The position numbers and the translations under genes are program-made. From the NCBI GenBank assembly GCA_022844165.1, contig JALHMH010000005.1:1-64000 (forward strand): DNA of 64,000 nucleotides. The letters are read 5' to 3'. This DNA comes from Lysobacterales bacterium (GTDB lineage Bacteria > Pseudomonadota > Gammaproteobacteria > Xanthomonadales > SZUA-5). Below, piece after piece: positions 1-8,932 of this stretch; within the stretch, counting starts at the first letter, position 1, and every line of letters starts with the position of its first letter. The notes beneath the pieces are model-generated. The model saw nothing but the letters and a program-made list of their open reading frames with translations. It did no database searches and was not told where the DNA came from.

Positions 1-27
1 ACCCGCAGCTTCAACAGCATCAGCACC

Positions 28-375
28 TCAGTGCCCACACCATCTCTTCCGCCTTTCCAACCAACCCAACATCTCGTCAGGTGAGCCGCGCATCATAACT
101 GGGAAATGATGGCTGTCAATCAATTTCGTCTCAGGGTCTGAGACACGACAGTGTTTGTTCAGGAAATCAGCTGCGCGTGCAAACAGGACTTCGCTCGCCA
201 CGGCGGCGATCAATGCGCTTGCATCAGGGGAGGCGTGACGAGTCGAGTAGCGCTGCCGCCGCTCATCAGGGCTGCACAACGGCACATCACGGCTGCATCT
301 TGGCATTTGAGCCAAATTTTCTCGGAGCAACTTTGACTTTTGAATCCCCTTTGAGTCAAGGAACGCCGAGCGCAA
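28..375 (-). other. uncertain ORF, possible gene remnant
   Basis: An open frame of 115 codons on the minus strand, downstream of the redoxin gene. Its first codons lie inside the dispersed repeat and the hairpin annotated next to it, and no ribosome binding site is visible. The C-terminal part (around 'LIAAVASEVLFARAADFL') reads like plausible protein, but I recognise no family. It could be a small orphan gene, the leftover end of a lost gene, or chance. Apart from the repeat and hairpin, I see nothing else in positions 1-446. Confidence 0.25.
299..355 (-). repeat. dispersed repeat, copy 1
   Basis: This 57-bp stretch aligns by eye with 58885-58942 in the same orientation, at about 48 identical positions of 58 with one single-base gap. 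Shared blocks include CATTTGAG, CAAATTTTC, TCGGAGC and TTGAA. It lies just beyond the 3' end of the redoxin gene, next to a GC-rich hairpin. I do not recognise the family; it is not a known IS end or REP sequence that I can name. Confidence 0.6.
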
Positions 376-384
376 GCGCTCGGC
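365..384 (-). terminator. GC-rich hairpin downstream of redoxin gene
   Basis: A near-perfect inverted repeat GCCGAGCGC-AA-GCGCTCGGC lies about 60 bases past the stop of the redoxin gene. In the minus direction it is followed by GTTCCTTGAC, not a U-run, so it is a weak candidate for intrinsic termination and could instead be a 3' stabilising hairpin. It directly borders copy 1 of the dispersed repeat. Confidence 0.4.
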
Positions 385-446
385 GGGGTTGTGGAGATAT
401 GCTGGTTGTTAGCGAGCAGGGCGGGTCGGTCTGAGACCAAGCCTCG

Positions 447-1043
447 TTAGTACTTGACGCTACACCCGTACGGCTGCGTGCTTGCGACGCTGACGGGTTT
501 ACCGGCATCGATTTCACCGATCGCGCGTGTGACGTACTGCGTTGCCTTCGGGATGTCGGCTTGATCGGCGCTCGGGATTGAGTCGATCGCTCCGTTGTAC
601 GCGAGCGTGCCATTGGCATCGATAACGTACATATGCGGAGTGGTCTTGGCGCCGTAGGCCTTGCCAACAGTGCCATCGGCATCGATCAAGTAAGCAGAAT
701 TCTTATGGCCATTCTCGCTCATGACTTGATTGGCGCCAGCGCCGTCCACATGGCCTTGTTTGCCTGGAGCTCCCGAGTTAATGCTGAGCCATACGACGTC
801 ATTGGCTGTCGCCGACGCCTGTTGTTGCTGCATGTTTTTAGCGCCGTAATGCTTGACGACAAACGGACACTCGTGATTAGTCCATTCCAGAACAACGGTC
901 TTACCTTTGAAGTCCGCCAGGCTGTGGGTCTTGCCATTGGAGTCGGTGAGTGTAAAGCCGGGTGCCGGCTGTCCCACCGTAGCGGCAATCGCACTGCCAG
1001 ACACGGCGAGGGCGAGTAAGGACGACAACACAGATTTCATCAT
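447..1043 (-). CDS. periplasmic redoxin (AhpC/TSA-type thioredoxin-fold protein)
   Basis: This 198-residue protein has an N-terminal signal peptide (MKSVLSSLLALAVSGSAIA) followed by a peroxiredoxin-like domain. It has the conserved Cys in 'NHECPFVVKHY' and a second Cys in the C-terminal 'PYGCSVKY', both typical of the Prx-like thioredoxin family. The longer ORF opens at 1070, but GGAGAG lies 5-8 bases before the paired ATGs at 1043/1040, so one of these is the likely start. The dsbD-like gene immediately upstream ends at 1070, so the two are probably co-transcribed. By inference the membrane reductase supplies electrons to this protein in the periplasm. The natural substrate (peroxide or protein thiols) cannot be told from sequence. 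Confidence 0.85.
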   Translation of the reverse strand: MMKSVLSSLLALAVSGSAIAATVGQPAPGFTLTDSNGKTHSLADFKGKTVVLEWTNHECPFVVKHYGAKNMQQQQASATANDVVWLSINSGAPGKQGHVDGAGANQVMSENGHKNSAYLIDADGTVGKAYGAKTTPHMYVIDANGTLAYNGAIDSIPSADQADIPKATQYVTRAIGEIDAGKPVSVASTQPYGCSVKY

Positions 1044-1069
1044 GACATCTCTCCGTAACGAATGCCGCA

Positions 1070-3220
1070 TCAGGGGTTGCGGCGGGCTGGGTCGACTGTC
1101 GCCAATGCATCGAGCACAATGTCTGGCGTCAGCAATTGCGGCAGAATTTGCGGGGCACGATTGCCCCCAGGATAGAGCACATACAGTGGCACACCAGTAC
1201 GCTCAAATTGCGCCAGATAGCGCGTGATAGCCTCGTCTCGGCGCGTCCAGTCACCTTTGACATAGGTCACGCCTTTGGCGCGTATCGCTGCTTGCACTTC
1301 GTCGCTACTGAGCGCAACGCGTTCGTTTGCAAGACACGTGATGCACCACGCGGCAGTCATATTCACGAGCACCGGCTCGCCATTCGCCACGCGAACCTGC
1401 AGTTCCTCTGAATCGAACGCAACGCTGGTCGATGACGAAACAGCAACGGCGGGCTCGTGCGCGATCGCGCGCGATAATACATAGCCACCGGCGCTGAGCG
1501 ACATCAAGGCCAGGGCTACCGAGATCCGTCCACTGTCTGGCAATCCAAACAACCATAGCGCCATCGCCAACGCCACCGCGCCGACGAGCACCTGACCCAT
1601 CGCCATCGCACCTTGCTGTTCGCCGAACACCCACAGCAACCACACAGCACTCAGGTAAAGCGGGAACGCCAGGAAATGCTTGAATCGATCCATCCATGGG
1701 CCAGGCCGCGGCAGGCGAGCTGCCAGCGCTGGGCTCAGTGTGAGGGCCAGGTACGGCAGTGCAAGACCGAATCCAAGAGCGCCGAAAATGGCCATCGAGA
1801 CAGGTACCGATTGGGTCAACGCATATCCGAGCGCTGCGGCCATCAGCGGCGCAGTACAGGGGCTGGCAACGACTGCCGCAAGTACACCGGTAAAGAACGC
1901 TGCCCGATCGCTTTCGCCATCGGTCAATGATTGACCGATGCCCATCCAACGCTCGCCTAGGGTGAAGACGCCCGACAAGCTCAGGCCCATGGCGAAAAAC
2001 AAATACGCCAATAGCGCCACCAGCCACGGCTCTTGCAACTGGAATCCCCAACCAAGGGCCTCGCCGGAAGCCCGCAAAGCCAGCAACACCCCGGCCAGCG
2101 AGAGAAAACTCAACACCACGCCCAACGTGTAAAACAGGCCATGACGCGGATGCGCGCCGCCTTGCAGGCTCAGCGCTTTCAGCGCTAACACCGGAAAAAC
2201 GCACGGCATCAAATTCAACACTGCGCCGCCGAGCAGCGCGAACAGCAAGGCCGTGCCGAGACCCAGAGACGCCTCGCCCGATGAAGTGCTCGACGATGTG
2301 GCGGTTGTACCCCGCGCCGCTGTCGCGCCGGATGCCAGGTCCACCACGTCCGCCTCGATTTGCCAGGAGCGCGACTGGGGCGGTTTGCCCTGCGTAACCA
2401 CCAGACTCATCCGCTCTGGCGCATTTTGGAAGTAGTCGCTTCGCGGCGCGATCCAACGCAAAACGCCATTGCCCGCATTGGCAGTGCCCGGCACGTTAGC
2501 CAAAATCTCTGTTTGTACCGGGAACAGATCGAACGGTTCATCGGCGACAAAGTCATCCGGAAGTTCCGCCTCAATCGTCACAGCATCGGATGCGATCTGC
2601 GCGTTGGCCGTCCCTGCACTGGCCGACGGCCAGCGCGCTTTAGCAGCGGCAAAGTCGGCGGCGTGCGGACCGGGCTCGACGCTCGGCACAACCGGCACCG
2701 ACAATGCGAGCGTCGCCGATCCGGGAATGCACTCCTCTTTACACACCAACCAATCGATCTTCAGCGATACCGGCAAACTCGCTGCTGCATAGCTGGCGGG
2801 CACCGCCAGCTCGATTGGTAGCAACTGGCGCTCGTGGTAGCCGAAATTGTAGAGACCCGATAACTCAAAACGCTCTGGATGAGGCCACGCAATCCCTGTC
2901 GCCGTCACGCCATCGGGTAACGACCATGTGAGTTTGGTCGGCAACCCCGAGTCGCCGGGGTTCACCCAGTAGGTATGCCACTCCGGAGCGTGCTCCAGTA
3001 GCACGCCCAGCCACAGAGGCTGACCACGAACGGCCGGCGTGTCGCGCACCAAACCTGTTTCCGCCACCAACGTGACCGCCAGCTCAGGCGTTTCAGCGCG
3101 TTCGGCGGCGAGCGCCACCGGCGGCAACAACATCAGCAAACCTAGCCCAAACGCTCTCACCCGAACCCCATTCTCGACTCGACCCGTCAGCAGACCGGGA
3201 ATGAGACGCGAAGTTGACAT
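1070..3220 (-). CDS. thiol:disulfide interchange protein, DsbD/ScsB type
   Basis: A 716-residue protein that moves electrons from cytoplasmic thioredoxin across the inner membrane to periplasmic partners. A signal segment lies at about 22-40. An N-terminal periplasmic domain follows, with 'WLVCKEECIPG' near 157-167, characteristic of the ScsB/DipZ-like branch rather than classical E. coli DsbD. The central multi-TM CcdA-like core (about 318-590) carries the redox pair in 'LMPCVFPV' (Cys340) and 'ASPCTAP' (Cys454). The C-terminal thioredoxin domain has 'AAWCITC' at about 623-629. All expected redox cysteines are present. The ATG at 3220 has no clear ribosome binding site, so an internal GTG nearer the signal peptide is possible. 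It is followed by a redoxin gene and preceded by aspS. Confidence 0.9.
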   Translation of the reverse strand: MSTSRLIPGLLTGRVENGVRVRAFGLGLLMLLPPVALAAERAETPELAVTLVAETGLVRDTPAVRGQPLWLGVLLEHAPEWHTYWVNPGDSGLPTKLTWSLPDGVTATGIAWPHPERFELSGLYNFGYHERQLLPIELAVPASYAAASLPVSLKIDWLVCKEECIPGSATLALSVPVVPSVEPGPHAADFAAAKARWPSASAGTANAQIASDAVTIEAELPDDFVADEPFDLFPVQTEILANVPGTANAGNGVLRWIAPRSDYFQNAPERMSLVVTQGKPPQSRSWQIEADVVDLASGATAARGTTATSSSTSSGEASLGLGTALLFALLGGAVLNLMPCVFPVLALKALSLQGGAHPRHGLFYTLGVVLSFLSLAGVLLALRASGEALGWGFQLQEPWLVALLAYLFFAMGLSLSGVFTLGERWMGIGQSLTDGESDRAAFFTGVLAAVVASPCTAPLMAAALGYALTQSVPVSMAIFGALGFGLALPYLALTLSPALAARLPRPGPWMDRFKHFLAFPLYLSAVWLLWVFGEQQGAMAMGQVLVGAVALAMALWLFGLPDSGRISVALALMSLSAGGYVLSRAIAHEPAVAVSSSTSVAFDSEELQVRVANGEPVLVNMTAAWCITCLANERVALSSDEVQAAIRAKGVTYVKGDWTRRDEAITRYLAQFERTGVPLYVLYPGGNRAPQILPQLLTPDIVLDALATVDPARRNP

Positions 3221-3268
3221 ATCAAACGTCGTTTCGGCGTGTGCATCGGGCGATTTGGCCCGAATTGA

Positions 3269-5056
3269 TCATTTCTCTTTACGGACGACGCGCACGCTGA
3301 GTTCCTGCAGCTGCTTCTCCGGGACCTCGGATGGCGCTTCAGTGAGCGGGCATTGCGCGCTGGCAGTTTTTGGAAAAGCGATCACTTCGCGGATGGAGTC
3401 GACGCCGCACATCAGCGTGGCGATGCGGTCGATGCCAAAAGCGATGCCGCCGTGTGGTGGACAGCCGTAGCGCAGGGCTTCCAAGAGGAAGCCGAATTTG
3501 ACTTGCGCCTCATCCGCTTCGATGCCGAGAAGGTCGAACACCGCAGACTGCAATTCGGGACGGTGGATACGGATCGAGCCGCCGCCGATTTCGTTGCCGT
3601 TGAGCACCATATCGTAGCCGCGCGACAGCGCGTCACCGGGATTCGCTTTGAGCGTGGCGACATCGTCGATGGACGGCGCGGTGAACGGATGGTGCAGGCT
3701 CATCCAGCGATTTTCGCCAGCGTCGAACTCGAACATTGGGAAGTCGACCACCCACAACGGCCGCCATCCGTCCTGCACGAGTTTCATGTCACGGCCCACG
3801 GCCAGGCGCAGCGCACCCATGAATTCGGAGACGATTTTGTATGGGCCGGCGCCGAAGAAGATGATGTCGCCACTGGTCGCGCCGGTAGCGGCGACGATGC
3901 CGTTAAGGGCGTCATCGCTTAGGAACTTGGTGATCGGGCTGGTCATGCCCTCGCGACCCTTCGCGAGATCGTCAATACGAATCCAAGCCAGGCCCTTGGC
4001 GCCGTAGCGCGCCACATACGGGCCATAGTCGTCGATTTGCTTTCTCGTGAGCGTCGCGGCACCCGGCACGAGCAATGCAGCAACGCGACCACCCGAATCG
4101 TTGGCCGGGCCGCTGAACACCTTGAAGTCGCTGGTCTTGACGTAATCTGCAACGTCGACCAGTTCCAGTGCGATACGCAGATCCGGTTTGTCCGAACCAA
4201 AGCGTTGCATCGCTTCGGAATACGGCATACGCGGGAACGGGTTCTCGAGCTCCACGCCAACGACCGTGCGGAACACGTGGCGGATCAGATCCTCGACACG
4301 ATCCTGCACGTCGTGCTCGCGTACGAACGCCATTTCAATATCGAGCTGGGTAAACTCCGGCTGCCGATCGGCGCGTAAATCCTCATCTCGGAAGCAACGC
4401 GCGATCTGATAGTAGCGATCCATACCGGCCATCATCAGGATCTGCTTGAAGAGCTGCGGCGATTGCGGCAACGCATAGAACTGGCCAGGATTGACGCGGC
4501 TCGGCACCAAATAGTCGCGCGCGCCCTCAGGCGTAGCCTTGGTCAGAATCGGCGTTTCGATATCCTGGAAATCCTGCGCGTCGAGGTAGCGGCGGATTTC
4601 TTGAACCAGTCGTGTGCGCAATCGCAGCTGCCTTTGCATTGCGCCACGGCGGATATCGAGATATCGATAGCGCAAGCGCGCCTCTTCGCCGGGCGTTTCG
4701 TCGAGCATGAATGGCAGTGAAGCGGAGGCGTTCAGTACTTCAACGCTCCACGCCACGACTTCGATTTTCCCGGTTGCGAGGCGCTCGTTGATCTGCGAGC
4801 CAGATCGCGCCCGAACAGTTCCGACAACGCGTAAGCAATACTCGTAGCGCACGCGGTCCGCAACGGAAAATGCACTGTCGTTAGTCGGTTCAACAACGAC
4901 TTGTACGATCCCGGCATGGTCTCGGAGATCGATGAAAGTAGCATTGGGATGCTGCCGCCGCGAATCCGCCCAGCCACAAAGCACGACCTCATTGCCGATC
5001 TGGGACTCATCGATGCGACCACACAAATGGCTACGGTACGAAGTGCTCTGACTCAT
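3269..5056 (-). CDS. aspS: aspartyl-tRNA synthetase
   Basis: Class II aminoacyl-tRNA synthetase of 595 residues, the usual bacterial length, which charges tRNA-Asp. It has an N-terminal OB-fold anticodon domain (about 1-110), a catalytic core with motif 2 around '[18 protein letters not shown]', the bacterial GAD insertion, and motif 3 '[15 protein letters not shown]' near the C-terminus. The ORF runs back to 5161, but the ATG at 5056 ([10 protein letters not shown]) matches the family N-terminus. Whether it is discriminating or also charges tRNA-Asn cannot be decided here. It is separated from dsbD by 48 bases and is divergent from the cyanophycinase-like gene. Confidence 0.97.
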   Translation of the reverse strand: MSQSTSYRSHLCGRIDESQIGNEVVLCGWADSRRQHPNATFIDLRDHAGIVQVVVEPTNDSAFSVADRVRYEYCLRVVGTVRARSGSQINERLATGKIEVVAWSVEVLNASASLPFMLDETPGEEARLRYRYLDIRRGAMQRQLRLRTRLVQEIRRYLDAQDFQDIETPILTKATPEGARDYLVPSRVNPGQFYALPQSPQLFKQILMMAGMDRYYQIARCFRDEDLRADRQPEFTQLDIEMAFVREHDVQDRVEDLIRHVFRTVVGVELENPFPRMPYSEAMQRFGSDKPDLRIALELVDVADYVKTSDFKVFSGPANDSGGRVAALLVPGAATLTRKQIDDYGPYVARYGAKGLAWIRIDDLAKGREGMTSPITKFLSDDALNGIVAATGATSGDIIFFGAGPYKIVSEFMGALRLAVGRDMKLVQDGWRPLWVVDFPMFEFDAGENRWMSLHHPFTAPSIDDVATLKANPGDALSRGYDMVLNGNEIGGGSIRIHRPELQSAVFDLLGIEADEAQVKFGFLLEALRYGCPPHGGIAFGIDRIATLMCGVDSIREVIAFPKTASAQCPLTEAPSEVPEKQLQELSVRVVRKEK

Positions 5057-5173
5057 GAGTTTGCGCTTTGGCGACGTGAAAGGGCGCGGATGGTAGCGCA
5101 ATGAGACTAGAGTTCGGCAGCTTGACACTGGACGTGGTATTGCTTGCATTTCGGAAAACACACCTCAAGAACT

Positions 5174-6700
5174 ATGATCAAGCTGATTGTTTTTTTGCTC
5201 GGGTTATCTCTCGCTACAACGTGTGCCGCACGACCTTCGTTGTTTCTGATCGGCGGGCAACTGCAGACATGCGCCAGCAATGCCCCCGAGGCTTGCAACA
5301 ATGGCTCGTTCCCGGTCGGCGCCAATCAATTGGCCCGGCGCTATCGGATCGACCGCGCCGGCATCGACCGACTGCAAACAGGTTGGCATGGCCAGCGTGA
5401 CGAAATACGCGATGCGGTGACGGCTGCGCTGTCTGAGGGTACCGCCGAAGTCGCCGGTGACGTAGATCAGTTGGGGCTTAGGGGCGTCATTGGGCCAGTG
5501 TGGGAACGGCTTGCCACCTTCGAACGCGAGCGCATCTTCGACGCGTTGGAGCTGGCGCCGGAAAACGAAAGGAGCCAACTGGCCGCCACTGTCAGTCCGC
5601 ACTCGCTGGCCATCGTCAACAGTTTTACCTCGATGGCGCGCGAAGTGTCGATGCGCGGTCGGCCACGAATTTTGGTCGTCACCGCATCCAGTCGCGATCC
5701 TTTTGCTTCCATTGACTTCTATACCGAACTCTTCGCGCAGACGGACGCCAAAGTGCTTTGGTTGCCAATGGATGCCGCGTTGCGGAAGGCACAAGCGAAC
5801 CCGGGGACGGACTGTGAACGCCTCGATGAACTGCGAGCAGACCTGGGTGCCGCGCACGATCGTGCACGACTCTATCCCGCGAATGCCAGCCAGTTGCAGA
5901 GCGCTTGTCTGAATCCAACGATATTGTCCGACTTGCTCTTGTGGACCGATTCTGTGTTCTTCAATGGCGGCGATCAGAGCTTTACGCGCGCTGCGTGGTT
6001 CAATACCGACGGCACGCCATCGGCCGAACTCATCCTGCTGCGCCAGCGCCATTCGGCTGGCCAAATTATGATCGGCGGCACCAGCGCTGGTGCCGCCGTG
6101 CAGGCATACTCCAAAGCGATGATGGTGAGCGGCCAAGATCAGATTGGTCACGCAAAGGCGACGACGGCTTTGCCTCCGCTGTTGGGATGCACTGCAGCGG
6201 GCGTCTGCCATGAGGACGAGTTTTCGCTGCTCTATCACCCAGGCGGTGGCTTGAACACCTTTGATCTGGGTGTGGTCGATACTCACTTTTCCGAACGTGG
6301 TCGCGAGTGGCGTCTGGCACGGCTGTTGATTGACGCCGATCTCCAGCTGGGCTTGGGCATCGACGAAACTACAGCTGTGCGTCTGGATAGAACCGAATCG
6401 GGCTTTGACGCGCGCGTTATTGGAGCGGGGTCGGTATCGGTAATGCAACTTCGCACGTCCGATGTCGTCATCCACCGCTATGCCGACGGCGCCTCATTTG
6501 CGTTACCGAATGAGGCCAACGACATCCGTTGCAAAGGCAAAGCGCTGGCACAAAAGAGCGCGGCCGTCGACAGTTTCGAGTTGCGCAAAGCGCTGGATGC
6601 TGCCAGCAAATCGTTGCGCCCGACACCGATACAGATTGGCGGCCAGGCTGTCGGGCAAGCTTGCGGCAGAGACGGCGCGACGGTGTTGAAACTCGACTGA
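5174..6700 (+). CDS. secreted cyanophycinase-like peptidase (S51 family)
   Basis: A 508-residue protein with a signal peptide (MIKLIVFLLGLSLATTCAA) and a peptidase S51/cyanophycinase fold. Family motifs are 'VFFNGGDQSF', the nucleophile elbow 'GGTSAGAAV' (catalytic Ser) and 'DTHFSERGREWRL'. Family members hydrolyse beta-linked Asp-Arg dipeptides of cyanophycin, and signal-bearing forms are thought to attack polymer outside the cell. It is longer than intracellular cyanophycinases (about 270-280 residues), with extra N- and C-terminal parts whose role I cannot assign. The start at 5174 gives a clean signal peptide; the longer ORF start at 5144 does not. No cyanophycin synthetase or isoaspartyl dipeptidase lies nearby. 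Its stop is 2 bases from that of the convergent VOC gene. Confidence 0.85.
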   Translation: MIKLIVFLLGLSLATTCAARPSLFLIGGQLQTCASNAPEACNNGSFPVGANQLARRYRIDRAGIDRLQTGWHGQRDEIRDAVTAALSEGTAEVAGDVDQLGLRGVIGPVWERLATFERERIFDALELAPENERSQLAATVSPHSLAIVNSFTSMAREVSMRGRPRILVVTASSRDPFASIDFYTELFAQTDAKVLWLPMDAALRKAQANPGTDCERLDELRADLGAAHDRARLYPANASQLQSACLNPTILSDLLLWTDSVFFNGGDQSFTRAAWFNTDGTPSAELILLRQRHSAGQIMIGGTSAGAAVQAYSKAMMVSGQDQIGHAKATTALPPLLGCTAAGVCHEDEFSLLYHPGGGLNTFDLGVVDTHFSERGREWRLARLLIDADLQLGLGIDETTAVRLDRTESGFDARVIGAGSVSVMQLRTSDVVIHRYADGASFALPNEANDIRCKGKALAQKSAAVDSFELRKALDAASKSLRPTPIQIGGQAVGQACGRDGATVLKLD

Positions 6701-6702
6701 AG

Positions 6703-7074
6703 CTACGTCTGAGCACAGAAGAAATTCAACTTGTTGCCATCCAGATCGCGGATGTAGGCGCAGTAGAAGGCATCGCCGCGTGGCCCGGGATCTCCCTCGT
6801 TGCTGGCGCCAAGTTCCAGCGCTTTGTTGTGTAGCGCACGCGCTTGTTCCGGCGATCGCACAGCCAAAGACACCATCGATCCGTTACCGATGGTGGCTGC
6901 CTCTTTGTTGAAGGGCAGCGCGATGCCGAAGGCTGGTTGATGTGGGGCGACGGTCCAGGCGATCAGTCGCTCGAGTGTCATCAGGCGCACCGCACCCATA
7001 TCGGCCAGCAAAGCATCGTAAAACACTGCCGCTCGCTGCAAATCGTTAGTTCCTACCAAAACATACCCGATCAT
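6703..7074 (-). CDS. VOC family protein (glyoxalase/bleomycin-resistance fold)
   Basis: A compact single-domain protein of 123 residues beginning 'MIGYVLVGTNDLQRAAVFYD' and ending 'IRDLDGNKLNFFC', the typical start and end of the vicinal-oxygen-chelate fold. Members bind a metal or small ligand, and substrates range from methylglyoxal adducts to antibiotics; nothing here shows which. The long ORF opens at 7302, but the ATG at 7074 has AAGGAG about 8 bases upstream and begins at the domain, so I chose it. It is convergent with, and nearly touches, the cyanophycinase-like gene. Confidence 0.88.
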   Translation of the reverse strand: MIGYVLVGTNDLQRAAVFYDALLADMGAVRLMTLERLIAWTVAPHQPAFGIALPFNKEAATIGNGSMVSLAVRSPEQARALHNKALELGASNEGDPGPRGDAFYCAYIRDLDGNKLNFFCAQT

Positions 7075-7331
7075 GACTTGTCTCCTTCGTTTCTTGAGTG
7101 CTCGTTGATACGCAGTTGGGTGCCGGGTGAAAAGGGCCGAATCGGACAGGTCCATCGTCCGATCGGATCTTGTCTCGAACTGAACTGTGTCAGACGCGCC
7201 GCTAAGCTCCCAGTGGATGAACACGCGGCTGTCGGATTTCGCCACTACAATTGCGCATTCGCCGCTACGCACCATTGTCGTTACGGCGCAAAGTGTGCGC
7301 ACCGGGTGTCCGGTGAAATGGGTGCAGAATC

Positions 7332-7730
7332 ATGATTACGTTGAGTCTCGTGCTTGCCGCAACGCTCGGGGTGAGCCCTGCAGAACAAGCCGATGGCGCG
7401 CCTGTGTATGTCGCAGGCGGGCAGTACACAGCTACGCTGTCGCAATCGAGTGGTCGCTGGCAATTGATGCCAATGACTGGCAATGACGCCACCGTGCTTA
7501 GTCACTGCTTACAAGAAACTCACCTTCCGCCAGGGATTTGGCTGATCAATCGCAATACACAGGGAGAAGCCGAGCTGATCGCACCATCGGGAACGGCACT
7601 ACCACCGGGATATCGCGATCGCGTACCTCTGGCGTCCTGCGATTCGCGTGTCGAAGATGCTCTGCGGGCACCCGCTGAACTGGTCGATTGGCTGGTAGAA
7701 CACACTGGCGCTGTGTGGATCGGCGAATGA
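7332..7730 (+). CDS. small secreted protein of unknown function
   Basis: A 132-residue product with a short N-terminal signal-like segment (MITLSLVLAATLGVSPAEQ) and no domain I recognise. Two Cys residues ('SHCLQE', 'LASCDS') might form a disulfide in the periplasm. Its stop overlaps the start of the following regulator gene (ATGA), which suggests translational coupling and supports it being a real gene. No strong ribosome binding site is visible before the ATG. The coupling hints at a functional link with the GlxA-type regulator, but the role is unknown. Confidence 0.6.
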   Translation: MITLSLVLAATLGVSPAEQADGAPVYVAGGQYTATLSQSSGRWQLMPMTGNDATVLSHCLQETHLPPGIWLINRNTQGEAELIAPSGTALPPGYRDRVPLASCDSRVEDALRAPAELVDWLVEHTGAVWIGE

Positions 7731-8728
7731 ACGCACCTTTGCTTCGACTTGGCGTGCTTGTCCACGATGGATGTTTGCTGTCGAGCATTGGTGACCCCAT
7801 TGATGCTCTGAGCATCGCTGAGCGAATTGCGCAACTGCGGCAGCCTCGGGCGGAACCAAGGTTCGTAACGCATGTGCTCAACGCTCGCGGCAAAACAGCG
7901 ATTGCCTCGGCATCTGGCGTCGGCGTAACCGGCGTCAGTGCCGAGACACCCGACTTAGACGTGCTCCTGGTCACCGGCACCATGGGTGAACACCCGCGTG
8001 GACTTTACGACCCACACGCGATGCACGCCGAAATCGACTACATTCGCGCGATGCACGCTCGCGGCGTGCGCATTGCCGCTGCTTGCAGCGGCACGCTGTT
8101 GCTCGCGGCAACGGGCCTTCTTGATGGCAAGAACGCCACCACCAGCTGGTGGCTGGGAGCGCACTTTCGCCAGCACTTTCCAAAGGTGAAATTGCAAATC
8201 GACCAGATCTCAGTCGAAGACGGGCAAATCACCACAGCGGGTGCGGCCACTGCGACGTTGAACCTCATCGTCCGGCTGATTGGCGAGGTGGCGGGTCAGG
8301 AGTTGGCGTCTCAAGTGGGCCGCATGCTGATCATCGATAGCGAACGCCAAAGTCAGGCGCCCTATGTGAGCATGGCTCTGCTCGACCGACCCAGAACTTC
8401 GCTCGCGGAAAAAGCCGAGCACGTGCTGCGCCGCACGCTCGATGACGACATCAGCGTCGGTTTTCTGGCAGAGCAGTGCGGCACCAGTGAACGCAACCTG
8501 CTGCGCCATTTTAAGGCGCACTATGGCTGCTCACCGCTCGAGTACATTCAACGTCTGCGCGTTGAGCGCGCCAAAGCGTTGTTGGAAACCACGCATCTGG
8601 GTTTCGAAGAAGTCGTCGAACGCTGCGGCTATCGTGACGCGTCAAGCTTTCGCAAGCTCTTTAAGCGCGCGACCTCACTCACGCCAAACGATTATCGCGA
8701 GCGCTTCAGATTGCGGGCGCGGCATTGA
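7727..8728 (+). CDS. GlxA family transcriptional regulator (DJ-1/PfpI + AraC HTH)
   Basis: A 333-residue regulator with an N-terminal DJ-1/PfpI-like amidotransferase fold (about 1-190, including 'IAAACSGTLLLAATGLLDG' with the elbow Cys) and a C-terminal AraC-type double helix-turn-helix (about 235-330, 'GFLAEQCGTSERNLLRHFK', 'RCGYRDASSFRKLFKRAT'). Relatives such as GbdR, CdhR and ArgR-type regulators sense small nitrogenous metabolites such as betaine, carnitine or arginine; this ligand is unknown. The ATG at 7727 overlaps the stop of the upstream small secreted gene. The ORF from 7688 has no support as a start. Confidence 0.92.
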   Translation: MNAPLLRLGVLVHDGCLLSSIGDPIDALSIAERIAQLRQPRAEPRFVTHVLNARGKTAIASASGVGVTGVSAETPDLDVLLVTGTMGEHPRGLYDPHAMHAEIDYIRAMHARGVRIAAACSGTLLLAATGLLDGKNATTSWWLGAHFRQHFPKVKLQIDQISVEDGQITTAGAATATLNLIVRLIGEVAGQELASQVGRMLIIDSERQSQAPYVSMALLDRPRTSLAEKAEHVLRRTLDDDISVGFLAEQCGTSERNLLRHFKAHYGCSPLEYIQRLRVERAKALLETTHLGFEEVVERCGYRDASSFRKLFKRATSLTPNDYRERFRLRARH

Positions 8729-8932
8729 GCCGTCCTGCTGACCGCGCGCGGTGTGGCCTGGGTCGCCAGGCACACAAGCAAACCTGGGCCAGTCGGTGCG
8801 CGACTTGACCAAAGTATCCGGGTCCTGCGAGTGAAGCCTCGCCAATACCTACGTCAATTCTTCAAGCGAAATCGGCCATTCGGCCTCTAACAGGAATATA
8901 ACCGGGGTACTTTAGCGATCAAGAACACGATT

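Noticed and set aside
5204-6475. 423-codon minus-strand ORF
   Set aside because: Antisense to the cyanophycinase-like gene; no recognisable domain or ribosome binding site.
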